Below the pieces are notes generated by a model, which did not search any database, had not been told where the DNA came from, and worked only from the letters and a program-made list of their open reading frames with translations. A stretch of DNA of 64,000 nt from Cytobacillus stercorigallinarum (GTDB taxonomy: Bacteria; Bacillota; Bacilli; Bacillales; Cytobacillaceae). Shown in pieces: positions 8,151 to 16,979 of this stretch. Made by a program: the position numbers and the translations under genes. How positions within the stretch are numbered: position 1 is the first letter of the stretch; each line of letters opens with the position of its first letter. The stretch lies in NCBI RefSeq assembly GCF_014836495.1, contig NZ_JACSQT010000003.1:161182-225181 (forward strand), in the 5' to 3' direction.

Positions 8151-8367
8151 AATTGACCCCTCTTTGTCTTTTTGGTTTTGCTACTGATAAGATTCCATCA
8201 ATGCTAAATGTCCTCATCTGTTGCTTTTGCAAGTCATAAACCAACACATTATCTAATTTAATTCTCCGTATGATGACCAACCTATAAGAAATTTCTCCAG
8301 AATTATTTAAATAAATCAGTTCAATTGGTTTACGCTCGTTTAATGAGTATTTAAACAAGTGGTTCAT
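8143..8367 (-). CDS. Small WYL-like protein
   Basis: The 74 residues read as a compact SH3-like beta barrel: KPIELIYLNNSGEISYRLVI, then QMRTFSIDGILSVAKPK. This resembles the ligand-binding WYL domain, which in full-length regulators follows a winged helix. Here the winged helix is supplied by the next gene, with an 8-base overlap, so the two could form one split regulator. The WYL call is from pattern only. The ATG has AAAGGAG upstream. Confidence 0.5.
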   Translation of the reverse strand: MNHLFKYSLNERKPIELIYLNNSGEISYRLVIIRRIKLDNVLVYDLQKQQMRTFSIDGILSVAKPKRQRGVNYA

Positions 8368-8398
8368 TCTTATCAGCTCCTTTAAGCATAATTTTACA

Positions 8399-8441
8399 AG
8401 AACATTCGTTCTATTTCAACTTGTTTTCGAACAAGTGTTTG
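8399..8441. promoter_or_regulatory. Two LexA (SOS) boxes in a divergent promoter
   Basis: AGAACATTCGTTCT (8399-8412) and CGAACAAGTGTTTG (8428-8441) fit the Gram-positive LexA consensus CGAAC-N4-GTTYG, the first with perfect GAAC...GTTC symmetry. A TATAAA sequence follows at 8442. They lie between the LexA-like/WYL-like pair and the YolD-like gene, implying DNA-damage induction of at least one side. Confidence 0.75.
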
Positions 8442-8472
8442 TATAAAATTAGTGCATAAGGAGTGATTCTAT

Positions 8473-8802
8473 ATGATACGAGACCGCGGAAAAATGAAAT
8501 GGCAAGGGTTCTTTATGAGCGAACATACTGAATTACTTAAGCAGATACCAGCCGAATATGAAAAAGTAAAAAAGCCAGAATTAGATGAGCAAGAACTTCA
8601 AGAAATACAGATAATAACAATGGAATCATTAAACTACACCCTTACAATCAAAATGACCATTTGGGTTGATGGGTTCAAGAAAACCTATGAGGGCATAGTG
8701 AATAAAATTGATCATATTAATATGTACATTCACTTGGAAACGAACGATTTAAAAATCTTAAAATTTCACATTGATGAAGTGATATCTGTCGAAAGGGTTT
8801 AG
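8473..8802 (+). CDS. YolD-like family protein
   Basis: The start MIRDRGKMKWQGFFMSEHTE is the signature of the YolD family, in which RDRGxxKW and M-x-EH recur. YolD genes usually precede or accompany UvrX/DinB-type polymerases in Bacillus prophages and are SOS-controlled; here no polymerase follows. The 109-residue length is normal. AAGGAG lies 10 bases upstream of the ATG, and two LexA boxes precede it. Confidence 0.85.
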   Translation: MIRDRGKMKWQGFFMSEHTELLKQIPAEYEKVKKPELDEQELQEIQIITMESLNYTLTIKMTIWVDGFKKTYEGIVNKIDHINMYIHLETNDLKILKFHIDEVISVERV

Positions 8803-8805
8803 AAC

Positions 8806-9165
8806 ATGACTAGGATTAATGAAGCTGATCGCGATGTGCTAGAGCAAGCTATATACTTACCGATGATTATTATCATCCTTGAAAGAGATTTAAAAATCAT
8901 TGAGAAGTCCCCATTTAAGATTAAACAGCCTTATATTACTTTAATGGAGAATACAATTAAAAAAGTTCAACTTGATCTGAAAGAAGTTAAAGATAAGATG
9001 AGAAAAGGGAATATGAGAGTAAAACAGATTGGACATGATGAGTCGTTTACTATGTATGAGTTTCATTACAAAGGATATGATGAGCAGCATAATTATTTTA
9101 ATCCAAGGATTAGGAATAAGTGTGAAGAATTGTTAAATTCTTATTTTGAAAAAAAGGACTATTGA
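8806..9165 (+). CDS. Phage protein, unknown (YolD cassette)
   Basis: The 119-residue protein begins three bases after the YolD-like stop and so is in the same transcript. It is helical in its first two thirds (residues 10-75) and has a basic middle KDKMRKGNMRVKQIG and an aromatic C-terminal part. No family is recognised. Co-expression points to a damage-induced role. Confidence 0.65.
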   Translation: MTRINEADRDVLEQAIYLPMIIIILERDLKIIEKSPFKIKQPYITLMENTIKKVQLDLKEVKDKMRKGNMRVKQIGHDESFTMYEFHYKGYDEQHNYFNPRIRNKCEELLNSYFEKKDY

Positions 9166-9203
9166 CCCACAAAGAGAATTATTATATAAAAAGGACTGAT
9201 GTC

Positions 9204-9389
9204 ATGAAACCCGAGGATATGTATGTTTCTGTTACTGATAAAAAAGGTTATAAATACTATATTTTTGCGCAAAGTCAGACAGTAACTGTTGTTGCGACAT
9301 TTGGCAATAGAGGGATAAAGGTTGAAGGTAGCACAATAAAAGAAACCTTACAGAAAGCTTTTGAAGGAATGAAAGCCCATCTTTATTAA
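9204..9389 (+). CDS. Small hypothetical protein
   Basis: The ATG at 9204 is preferred over the upstream TTG at 9162 because AAAAAGGA precedes it. The 61 residues show alternating beta strands (KKGYKYYIFAQSQTVTVVAT) and a C-terminal helix. No family is recognised. It is the last gene of the YolD cassette. Confidence 0.5.
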   Translation: MKPEDMYVSVTDKKGYKYYIFAQSQTVTVVATFGNRGIKVEGSTIKETLQKAFEGMKAHLY

Positions 9390-9486
9390 GAAAGGTATTT
9401 TACGAAGCGGCAGTTTAGTTGAAGAAGAACAATCCACCATTATAATTAAGAATTAAGTTAGTATCTATTCCATAGGGGGATTCAAA

Positions 9487-10392
9487 ATGACTAAAGGAAA
9501 GTCCAAAAATCCAGTATCAATTGGAGATGTTTTTGCTGTAAGTTTACCAGATGGTAGATATGGGGCAATAAGAGTTGCTGACCAGATAGACAATTCCTAT
9601 CTTATTATCACAACTCCATATCTTGGAACAGAAATACCTTCTATTGAAAATGAACTTTTAGGCGATATTCTTCTTCAGAATCGCTTTTTTTACAATAATG
9701 ATAAGGCATTGATTTGGGTTGAAGGAAAGAAACCTAATGAGGTTGTTTACATTGGGAATATTCCTGTATCGGGTAAAATTATTTGCAGCTCATTCGGTGG
9801 GAAATGGGACAAATCTGTTGGGATAGCAGTTTTTTTAGAGTGGCTATGGGAATATGATAGGGAAAACTTTGAGAAAGAAATTCAAGAAGAAGAAAAAAGA
9901 ATTAATGTAGAATATAAGAAATCACAAGAACCTAAGAAAATGATGAAGGATGAAACCTTTTGGACAATTATTTCCCTGCTTAATTTTAATGACGAAAACG
10001 ACGAAGAAGAGATATTAGAACCTGCTGTTCACACATTGGCAAAAATGAGTGTAAAGGATATAAAAGAATTTGAAGAAGCCCTGGCGTACAAGCTCTATTT
10101 ATTAGATACAAAAGAACACGCCAAAAACATAGGTGAATATTCATATGACGAAGAAAATCAAAACTATTTTTCTCCCGATTTATTCTTGTATTTTAGATGT
10201 TCAGTGATTACTGAGGGAAAAGAATTTTTTGAAATAACTATTAAAAATCCCCAAAATATGTCACAAGATAATTCATTTGAACCATTACTGTCTTTAGCAT
10301 CCGAAGCATATACAAGAAGAACTGGAAAAGAGTTTGAATATATCACGGGTTGTGATATTGAATCATTCTCAAATATTGAAGGTTGGAGGTAA
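9487..10392 (+). CDS. Imm26-like N-terminus fused to a DUF4240 domain
   Basis: Residues 8-100 (ISIGD-like start IGDVFAVSLPDGRYGAIRVA) resemble Immunity protein 26, which begins with a GDxFxxPLxDGRY pattern. Residues 155-300 look like DUF4240: DETFWTIISLLNF, FEEALAYKLYLLDT, SPDLFLYFRCSVITEGKEFF, and ITGCDIESFSNIEGW. The 301-residue gene has its own ribosome site (AGGGGG) and two strong hairpins behind it, so it is a separate unit between the SOS cassette and the lysis genes. Such placement is typical of prophage cargo genes. Toxin immunity or defence is an inference. Confidence 0.65.
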   Translation: MTKGKSKNPVSIGDVFAVSLPDGRYGAIRVADQIDNSYLIITTPYLGTEIPSIENELLGDILLQNRFFYNNDKALIWVEGKKPNEVVYIGNIPVSGKIICSSFGGKWDKSVGIAVFLEWLWEYDRENFEKEIQEEEKRINVEYKKSQEPKKMMKDETFWTIISLLNFNDENDEEEILEPAVHTLAKMSVKDIKEFEEALAYKLYLLDTKEHAKNIGEYSYDEENQNYFSPDLFLYFRCSVITEGKEFFEITIKNPQNMSQDNSFEPLLSLASEAYTRRTGKEFEYITGCDIESFSNIEGWR

Positions 10393-10419
10393 TTTCAATG
10401 TGTTACATATATTTCTTCT

Positions 10420-10470
10420 TCAACTAAAGACCCCTTTAGTTGAAAAGCCCCTCAGATGAAGGGCTTTTTA
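10420..10470. terminator. Two tandem hairpins, terminator
   Basis: TCAACTAAAG/CTTTAGTTGA (10420-10443) is directly followed by AAAGCCC/GGGCTTTTT (10444-10469). The second ends the plus-strand cargo gene; both also lie just behind the amidase gene on the other strand and close the late operon. Confidence 0.85.
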
Positions 10471-10473
10471 AAA

Positions 10474-11160
10474 TCATTTAACTCTTAAAACTTGTCCAAT
10501 ACGAATTGTATAGTTTGCATCTAAACCATTCCAACTACGAATTTGTTGAATCGTACTGCCATATCTGCGTGATAATGCATAAACGGTATCACCAGAAACC
10601 ACAGTATGATAAACTGCCCCACCCGATGGCCTTAAATTAAATGCCCGAACTAAGCCGTTTACGTGTCCTTGAGCAATAGATTGCAAGAATGAAGATTGTT
10701 TCAATTTATTCGCATCTGGCACAATATCAATAAATCCATTCTCGGTAAGAAGTGCCGGCATTCTTGTTTCTCTCAGCACATGGAAATTGGCTTGCTTTTT
10801 ACCACGATCACGAAAGTCTACTACCTTCAAAATTTCTTCATGAATACGACTTTGATATGTCGTTGTTGGAGCACCTACTCCGGGATAGACATAATCCTCA
10901 TAGCCAGTACCACCCCCAGCGTTAATGTGGACTGAAAGGAAGAAGTCAGCTCCCCAATTATTTGCATCTGTAGTTCTTTGAGATAGAGAACGAGTCTGAT
11001 CACCAGTACGACTCATTCTAACTTCAGCATTGCTATACCCAGCTAACAAATCACGTATTCTTGTTGAAATTTGAAGAGTCAAAGCCTTTTCTTGTAAACC
11101 ATTACCTACTGCACCTGGATCAGTACCACCATGACCTGGATCAATATAAATTTTAACCAT
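10474..11160 (-). CDS. Endolysin: N-acetylmuramoyl-L-alanine amidase with LysM
   Basis: Residues 1-175 are an Amidase_3 domain with the zinc ligands in YIDPGHGGTDPGAVG (His 9), the conserved FFLSVHINAGGG (His near 77) and a catalytic Glu in MPALLTENGFID. After a short GGAVY linker a C-terminal LysM (HTVVSGDTVYALSRRYGSTI) binds peptidoglycan. No signal peptide is seen, so release depends on the holin encoded next to it. The 228-residue length is normal for phage amidases of this class. Confidence 0.95.
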   Translation of the reverse strand: MVKIYIDPGHGGTDPGAVGNGLQEKALTLQISTRIRDLLAGYSNAEVRMSRTGDQTRSLSQRTTDANNWGADFFLSVHINAGGGTGYEDYVYPGVGAPTTTYQSRIHEEILKVVDFRDRGKKQANFHVLRETRMPALLTENGFIDIVPDANKLKQSSFLQSIAQGHVNGLVRAFNLRPSGGAVYHTVVSGDTVYALSRRYGSTIQQIRSWNGLDANYTIRIGQVLRVK

Positions 11161-11220
11161 TTAATATAACACTCCCTTTTAATATTTTATAAAGAACAAA
11201 GACTGCCCGATTGGACAGCC

Positions 11221-11469
11221 TTATAATTTATCTTCTTTTTCTAGCCAAGCCTTTTGTTGTTTAGCTTTTTTGGTAAATCCAAAATGATTCTTATAAATTG
11301 TAAATAAAGTGATTCCTAGAGCAATTCCTGCTGTAAGGACAATGCCAAATGCGTCAATGCTCTCGGCAGTTAGCCACTCAAACTTAACATTAAGAGTGCC
11401 TAGAAACATCATGATGGCTGATAAAAAACCAACTACTTGAGCAACAACATCTTTATTCATGCCTATCAC
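11221..11469 (-). CDS. Phage holin
   Basis: The 82-residue protein has two hydrophobic segments (VVAQVVGFLSAIMMFLGTLN and FGIVLTAGIALGITLFTIY) and a strongly charged tail KKAKQQKAWLEKEDK, the usual class II holin plan. It lies directly upstream of the endolysin in transcription. Which holin family it belongs to cannot be fixed by eye. Confidence 0.8.
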   Translation of the reverse strand: MIGMNKDVVAQVVGFLSAIMMFLGTLNVKFEWLTAESIDAFGIVLTAGIALGITLFTIYKNHFGFTKKAKQQKAWLEKEDKL

Positions 11470-11725
11470 CTCCCTTCAATTGAATTTCAAGACCATGCAC
11501 CCTTTTATCTAATCTGTTAATTCTCATGTGGATGGCTTTACGATCATCATCACTTTCTTTCATTTGCTCGCGAAACTCATCTATAGATTTTTGTAGATTG
11601 GCAATGGCATCACTTAATGGCTTTACAATAATCCCTTTAAAAATAAAAGAGATACCCCCAAAGAGAGTACCAAGTATGGCAAGCAACGCCGCCCATTCCT
11701 GTAATGTTAATCCGATGAAAGTCAA
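11453..11725 (-). CDS. Small membrane protein with coiled coil (lysis-associated)
   Basis: An N-terminal transmembrane segment (residues 10-33, AALLAILGTLFGGISFIFKG) is followed by a charged coiled coil (SIDEFREQMKESDDDRKAIH). It overlaps the holin gene by 17 bases. XhlA-like or BhlA-like partners of holins have similar size, although XhlA has its membrane segment at the other end. A second holin component is the best guess. Confidence 0.6.
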   Translation of the reverse strand: MTFIGLTLQEWAALLAILGTLFGGISFIFKGIIVKPLSDAIANLQKSIDEFREQMKESDDDRKAIHMRINRLDKRVHGLEIQLKGGDRHE

Positions 11726-11746
11726 AATTTCTCCCCCTTATGCAAA

Positions 11747-11768
11747 ATAAAAAAGCCTTATTCGGCTT
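11747..11768 (-). terminator. Terminator between tail and lysis genes
   Basis: On the minus strand AAGCC-GAATAA-GGCTT is followed by six T residues. The stem overlaps the stop codon of the upstream small gene. Some transcripts of the late operon may end here before holin and endolysin. Confidence 0.65.
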
Positions 11769-11979
11769 CTGGTGTTAATCGTTCAATCAATTTAGTTCTT
11801 ACTACATTTTTCAATGCTGGAATAGATTCATTTCCTTGATAATCCTCTGCGGATATTGGAATATAACCATTTAGGGTGACTGTTGACTCTGAATCATTGG
11901 CTCTAAATTGAACATGCACAACTGAAATACCATCATCAGCATAGCGAATATTTGTACCTGTAATTTGAATATCAAACAT
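11758..11979 (-). CDS. Hypothetical phage protein
   Basis: The 73-residue product (MFDIQITGTNIRYADDGISV start) looks all-beta, with a short C-terminal helix. Its ATG overlaps the stop of the mini-repeat gene (TAATG), and the same AAAGGAGATGAAGAAT ribosome region precedes both. No family is recognised; its position behind the tail spike suggests a tail accessory role. Confidence 0.6.
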   Translation of the reverse strand: MFDIQITGTNIRYADDGISVVHVQFRANDSESTVTLNGYIPISAEDYQGNESIPALKNVVRTKLIERLTPEAE

Positions 11980-12104
11980 TATTCTTCATCTCCTTTAAGA
12001 TTTGTTATTTCAGATGCTCTAACTGGTTTATAATCAGATTCCTTACCAGGAACAGTGACTCTTACTTCTCCACCTGTTAATGGTCTTATATACATATCCA
12101 TCAT
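11979..12104 (-). CDS. 41-residue protein made of one tail-spike-type repeat
   Basis: The frame starts with ATGATGGAT at 12104, overlaps the upstream stop (ATGATGG over TGA) and ends in TAATG at the next start. An AAAGGAGATGAAG ribosome site precedes it. Residues 4-22 (MYIRPLTGGEVRVTVPGKE) and YKPVRASEI repeat the motif seen five times near the end of the adjacent tail spike (LYARPLSNGELRVTLNGTTD ... YQPIRVES). It is a free copy of that unit. Confidence 0.7.
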   Translation of the reverse strand: MMDMYIRPLTGGEVRVTVPGKESDYKPVRASEITNLKGDEE

Positions 12105-12532
12105 TCTTCATCTCCTTTTTCCTCTTCATTTTCAAATGCTTCACATAAAACAAAATGAGCTTCCGCAGATTTCCCCGAAAGCTCTTTGTCATATTCATTT
12201 ACTAATTTTTCAACTGTCTTTAATGCAGATTCTAAATTTGAATCTTCCACAATAAAATACTCATCATATAACGCCTCTTGCTGCTTCTTGAATTCTTTGG
12301 CATCCTCCATCTGAATGCCACCTTGTTCATTTAAAACCAATTCATTATCATCATCGGTTTTCCCGTATTCTTTCAGAAGGGCTAGTTCTTCTTCCCCTAC
12401 TAATTTGTTTTTAGTTGCAATTACATTTACGATGCGCATTCGATGTATGTTTTTCTTTCCTTTGGCACTAACTTGATTTTGTAAGAAATCTGCTACATTG
12501 TTTAAGTGTTTATGTTGAATTTTTAATTTCAT
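12101..12532 (-). CDS. DUF1617 family phage protein
   Basis: The 143 residues begin MKLKIQHKHLNNVADFLQNQ and contain an acidic, helical C-terminal half, matching the DUF1617 family found between tail-fibre and lysis genes in siphoviruses of Firmicutes. It follows the tail spike by 14 bases. Function is unknown. Confidence 0.7.
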   Translation of the reverse strand: MKLKIQHKHLNNVADFLQNQVSAKGKKNIHRMRIVNVIATKNKLVGEEELALLKEYGKTDDDNELVLNEQGGIQMEDAKEFKKQQEALYDEYFIVEDSNLESALKTVEKLVNEYDKELSGKSAEAHFVLCEAFENEEEKGDEE

Positions 12533-12546
12533 TTTTAATTTGCCTC

Positions 12547-15500
12547 CTAAGCTACATTTAGTAATCCTTCTAAATGTGCGATTCGTTTTCCTTGTTTTTC
12601 CACAGTTTGCTTTAGGTGTTGATTATCGATTTTGAGCCAGTTGATATCATCTTGATGTGAATCAGTAATTGAAATTAACTCTTGAGTAGCCTTCCAATTA
12701 ACGTTACCTCGTACATACAAGTCCACAGATTCAGCACTTGATGATAATATTTCATTTGGTGTATTGTAGCCTTCACCAATGACAAAACCATACTTTTTCT
12801 TGTAAACTCCTTGTTCAATATCATCTTTTAAAAAGTACTCATAAACCTTGCTTTTCCTTACGATTTCTATTGCAGGTTCGTCCCATGGTTTGATATCTTG
12901 TTTGTATTTTTCTAATGATCTGTTTTCAAAGGTTGAGGCTTCTACACCTCTCCATGAATCAGTGGTTCCTGCTGCAGTTACTCTTACTAAACCAGTAGAA
13001 GAAGGTCTTAAATAAAGATGTGTAGATGTATTCACTTCAAGTAAATTACCGTAATGAGAAAGAGCTCTTACTGGTCTATAAGTATCAGTTGTCCCACGTA
13101 CAGTAACTTGTAGTTCCCCTCCACCTGCAGGTCTAGCGTATAAATGCACTCCTGCTGCTGTACCTCTGTCAATAAAACTACCGTAAAATCCACTACCTCT
13201 AACTGCAACATAATTATCTATGGTTCCACTTACTGTTGCTCTAATTTCTCCACCTGATAATGACTTGATATACAAATGAGAGGATGAGCTAGATAATGAA
13301 TTTACTTCTACGAGGTTTGTTTTAACACTCTCAACTCTAATAGGTTGATAGATATCCGTAGTACCGTTAAGTGTAACCCTCAATTCACCATTACTAAGTG
13401 GTCGAGCATAAAGATGAGTTGCTGAAATGGCAGGGTTTATGTTCCAGAAGTTACCGTAAAACCCACTAGCCCTTAAAGGTAAGTAGCGATAACTACCAAT
13501 TAATCCATCGCCAGGGATGTCATCATAATTGACCACCCTTGCTTCTCCATTCGTCATTGCAGCTAAGTATACATTTGCGTTAGATGTGCCGAGCGCTGCA
13601 GATATTACTAATGTTCTATCTGCTTTAAAACGCAATGAACCACTCGAATTGTAGCCGAATAAACCATCAGGATTAACATGAACATAGGTTCCATCGTTTT
13701 CTCTTAAGCGAATATGACCACCTGTAATGTCCATCCTTGTAAGACCATCGCTTGAGCGAAATTGAGACCCGTAAATATCAATACCTCGAATAGCACCAGC
13801 ATTAATGGTATCAGCGTTCACGCTTGCAATTTTCGCAGCTGTAACTGCTAAATTATCAATTTGTGCTGTACCGATAATGGCATCTTGTAATTTGGCCCTT
13901 GAGATTGCAGCATTAGCAATTGCAGCATTTTTTACAGCTAAATCAGAAATTACAGTTCTACCATCAGTGATATATACGTCGCCCTTGAGATCAATCAGTC
14001 TTGCTTCAATCTGAACATTACCTGGCTGAACATTAATCGCACCAATAATGCCATCACGGTCTACTTTCAACTCAATATCATCAGATAAGAGCCTGATGGA
14101 TGATTCTGCCGAAGTCATTCTACCGGTTAATGAATTGACTTCTTGAGTAGATGCTTTAAATGTTAAGTCATATGCTGTTTGGTCAATTTTTGTTTCTGCT
14201 GATGAGATGCGACTATCTATATCTTCTGGTGCAGGATTCCAACCCGTTTCTTTTTCACCTTCTACTAACATTACCCTCCGTATCTCAAACCATTTACCAA
14301 TTTCGGGTTGAGTAGAGCCAATCAATATATATCCCGAATCACTACTCCATGTCGAAGTAAAAGTAATGGATACCTTTTGAAATTCGGTTGATGAATTGAC
14401 TGCCTGTGGTGGTAAAACCGCATTACTCTCAGTTGGTCTCATCCGAAAAATATAGTCCAATGTAGTAACAGTTCCACGCACTTCAAAGCTTAAAGTATAA
14501 ACTTGACCCTGCTTGAAATTGATGTTTCTATCATCGGGATGGTTGGTAAATCCGAAATTTTGACTCGATGTATTGGAACGTTTTGCAATTATTGAATTAG
14601 GATTACCATCCACTTTTGTTAGGGTTACAGAACCCCAAATCCCTACTGGTCTATCAAATAGAGAGTTGTAGTATAAGTTCCTACCACCAATCTCCAAATT
14701 ATTAAAATCAGACCTTAGCTCATTCACACTAGTAGAAATTCCGTTCGCCTTAATATCAACCGCAGCAATTTGACTTAGAGCATTACCAACCTCACCAGTT
14801 AATTCACTAACATTAGCTTCCACATTCTGTGCTCGTAAAGACAACCCATCTAGGCTGTTATCAATTTGGAGAATTTTATTCTGATAAACGCCGTTGTCTA
14901 CCTTATTAAATAATTCCTCATTGACCAGATATATTTTTCCATCCACATAATCAAAGCCTGCTTTATTTGCAAGCTCAGACATCAGGCTAACCTCTGTTGC
15001 TGTTATCTCAGCATCAGTATACTGCTTTGAATCAGCTTGGATTTGATCATATACATCTTGGCGAATCATATCAGCGTAAATAGTGCCATCAGCCAGTATG
15101 TCAGCAGTTTTTGATAGCTCTCGCAATTCTGCAGCTATATCGGGGCCAAATAAAATATCATCGCTAATTACTCGATGAGTAGCTCCCATTACCTGTTCTG
15201 ACCAATCACTCGGTGTTCCATGCTGATTTACTGCCCGAATACGGTAATACCAAACTTGATCAGTACCAACCGAATGGAGGAAACCACTAGTATTTCCCCT
15301 CCACAATAAGTGCTGTGTGTCTGGCACAAAGTCTTTTAACTGTGAGCCATATACTTCGTAGTGTTTTACATATATCGAACTGCCGTAATCCCAATATAAT
15401 TGTATAGCTCCTATTCCGCCTACCGCTTCAACATTGATTGGAGTAGTGGGCTTGATGTCTGGGAAACTACCTTCAGTTACTTGTTGTGGGCGGTCACGGA

Positions 15501-16662
15501 TTTTTTCAACTTCTTTTTCTAATTCTTCAAGCCGATTATCATCTAATTCTAGAAATTGACCCATCTCAACAACCATCGTCCCATCAATGTCTAAAAGGTC
15601 ATATTCCATGGCGATGATACGAGATTGTATTTCTATTGGTCTAGCAAACTTACGGTCTATTGCAATGGCGGTATCACCCAAACTAACTTTATCGTCAAAT
15701 AAATCAACAGATAATCGATAATTAACTACTGGCTTATTATTATTTTGGAGATTATCCCACGTTGCCCACAATAGTTCCTCGGGGTCCTCATAGTCTTGGT
15801 TGCTAAACTGACCAAAACGATGTAAAGCTACACCATCACGAATGCGGCGATAACTTGCAAAAGCTTCTGGATCTCCTACCCATTTTTGCCCTTTGGGTTT
15901 ATCAAATGGATCACCATTAGCAATCGACTTTTCGATATCACCGAAATCAATATATCGAGAATAACCACCAGTATGATTTCCTTCTTCATCTTCAATCTCT
16001 AGTGAAGCACCCCAACCGTACATAGCAGTTACAGGATAGCTTAAGACTTGTCTGCCAATCTCAGTCGTATTGTGGTCTATTTCAAAGCGTTGACCTGTAT
16101 CTTTGCCAAGTCGTTGAATGATTTTAATCTTACGAGCGACGATATTATTTTCCTCGTCAAACTCAACGACATCTTTAATTTCACCGCCCCAAACTTTGAT
16201 AATCTCCCAAATAGCATCGACTGCCCGCATGTGGTAAAAGTTTGTGGAGGCAAGCCCTAAATCTACTTCTACTTCGCCTATCCAACCAGTACCTTCAACA
16301 GCTGCATCTAATGCTACTTGTGCAGTCTTATCAGAAAATCGTTTATCTAAGATAATATGCTCTGCAAGTTCTAAAAACTCTGGTTCACAGGTAGCTGTAG
16401 TTAATGGTCCATCCATACCGTCCGAGTCATCTAACTCTTTAATAACAAACAGCCTTAAATCGCCTTCATGATCACGGAAAACTACTTTATTTTCCTCAAG
16501 TACATATTTAGCGTTTTCACTGTCAGCTTCTACAGTAAAAGTAAAAGGAGTTTCTGGTATCTTATTAACTTCGATACGGTAAGGAGAACTAATAAGACCA
16601 CTATCCTCAGAGATAATGGTCAATGGTTGGTCATCTTGGTTAAAAATGAATAACTCTGTCAA
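12547..16662 (-). CDS. Tail spike/receptor-binding protein with prophage endopeptidase N-terminus and S74-like chaperone
   Basis: This 1371-residue protein has several parts. Residues 1-370 resemble the phage minor structural/tail endopeptidase (Prophage_tail) family that docks on Dit. A fibronectin-III-like domain lies near 415-500 (KPTTPINVEAVGGIGAIQLY). A long beta/helical stalk follows, including a carbohydrate-binding-like segment near 660-810 (GGRNLYYNSLFDRP). Five repeats of a RPxxxGExRVT-TD-YxPVRA unit lie near 1050-1240. The end, from SLEKYKQDIKPW to GFVIGEGYNTPNEIL, matches the S74 intramolecular chaperone, which trims itself after trimerisation. It likely recognises the host wall. 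Confidence 0.88.
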   Translation of the reverse strand: MTELFIFNQDDQPLTIISEDSGLISSPYRIEVNKIPETPFTFTVEADSENAKYVLEENKVVFRDHEGDLRLFVIKELDDSDGMDGPLTTATCEPEFLELAEHIILDKRFSDKTAQVALDAAVEGTGWIGEVEVDLGLASTNFYHMRAVDAIWEIIKVWGGEIKDVVEFDEENNIVARKIKIIQRLGKDTGQRFEIDHNTTEIGRQVLSYPVTAMYGWGASLEIEDEEGNHTGGYSRYIDFGDIEKSIANGDPFDKPKGQKWVGDPEAFASYRRIRDGVALHRFGQFSNQDYEDPEELLWATWDNLQNNNKPVVNYRLSVDLFDDKVSLGDTAIAIDRKFARPIEIQSRIIAMEYDLLDIDGTMVVEMGQFLELDDNRLEELEKEVEKIRDRPQQVTEGSFPDIKPTTPINVEAVGGIGAIQLYWDYGSSIYVKHYEVYGSQLKDFVPDTQHLLWRGNTSGFLHSVGTDQVWYYRIRAVNQHGTPSDWSEQVMGATHRVISDDILFGPDIAAELRELSKTADILADGTIYADMIRQDVYDQIQADSKQYTDAEITATEVSLMSELANKAGFDYVDGKIYLVNEELFNKVDNGVYQNKILQIDNSLDGLSLRAQNVEANVSELTGEVGNALSQIAAVDIKANGISTSVNELRSDFNNLEIGGRNLYYNSLFDRPVGIWGSVTLTKVDGNPNSIIAKRSNTSSQNFGFTNHPDDRNINFKQGQVYTLSFEVRGTVTTLDYIFRMRPTESNAVLPPQAVNSSTEFQKVSITFTSTWSSDSGYILIGSTQPEIGKWFEIRRVMLVEGEKETGWNPAPEDIDSRISSAETKIDQTAYDLTFKASTQEVNSLTGRMTSAESSIRLLSDDIELKVDRDGIIGAINVQPGNVQIEARLIDLKGDVYITDGRTVISDLAVKNAAIANAAISRAKLQDAIIGTAQIDNLAVTAAKIASVNADTINAGAIRGIDIYGSQFRSSDGLTRMDITGGHIRLRENDGTYVHVNPDGLFGYNSSGSLRFKADRTLVISAALGTSNANVYLAAMTNGEARVVNYDDIPGDGLIGSYRYLPLRASGFYGNFWNINPAISATHLYARPLSNGELRVTLNGTTDIYQPIRVESVKTNLVEVNSLSSSSSHLYIKSLSGGEIRATVSGTIDNYVAVRGSGFYGSFIDRGTAAGVHLYARPAGGGELQVTVRGTTDTYRPVRALSHYGNLLEVNTSTHLYLRPSSTGLVRVTAAGTTDSWRGVEASTFENRSLEKYKQDIKPWDEPAIEIVRKSKVYEYFLKDDIEQGVYKKKYGFVIGEGYNTPNEILSSSAESVDLYVRGNVNWKATQELISITDSHQDDINWLKIDNQHLKQTVEKQGKRIAHLEGLLNVA

Positions 16663-16734
16663 ATTTTCACATCCTTTCTAGCAGGAAATTGTCATCCCTT
16701 GTCGAATTAGGTCTATTGAAGGGGGTGGAATTAC

Positions 16735-16941
16735 ATGTCTTTTAAACCGAAAATGGTCTTCAAGTTTGATAATGGACAAAATGTCGAAATGAATACTTTA
16801 TTGGAAGGGTATGATTTTAAATTTATCGATGACCTTCAAAATGTTAAAGATAAAAACGGGACATTACATCTAGGAAACCCAGGTACAGAAATACAAAAAG
16901 ATGGAAGAAGTTTATCATCAGTAGAAATTATTTTTGATTAA
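16735..16941 (+). CDS. Small plus-strand gene inside the tail operon, unknown
   Basis: The 68-residue frame (MSFKPKMVFKFDNGQNVEMN start) has a strong GAAGGGGGTGG ribosome site and lies opposite to all neighbouring tail genes. TTGTCA (16691) and TCTATT (17 bases on) could be its promoter, and a strong hairpin follows directly. No family is recognised. Its independent orientation marks it as a moron-type gene that could be expressed in the lysogen. Confidence 0.6.
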   Translation: MSFKPKMVFKFDNGQNVEMNTLLEGYDFKFIDDLQNVKDKNGTLHLGNPGTEIQKDGRSLSSVEIIFD

Positions 16942-16949
16942 TTTTATGA

Positions 16950-16979
16950 AAAGAGCAGGATTACTACTCCTGCTCTTTT
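16950..16979. terminator. Strong bidirectional terminator inside the tail region
   Basis: AAAGAGCAGGA and TCCTGCTCTTT form a perfect 11-bp stem with a 7-base loop, followed by T residues on both strands. It ends the plus-strand small gene and contains the stop of the minus-strand gene, so it also limits late transcription into the tail spike gene. Confidence 0.85.
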
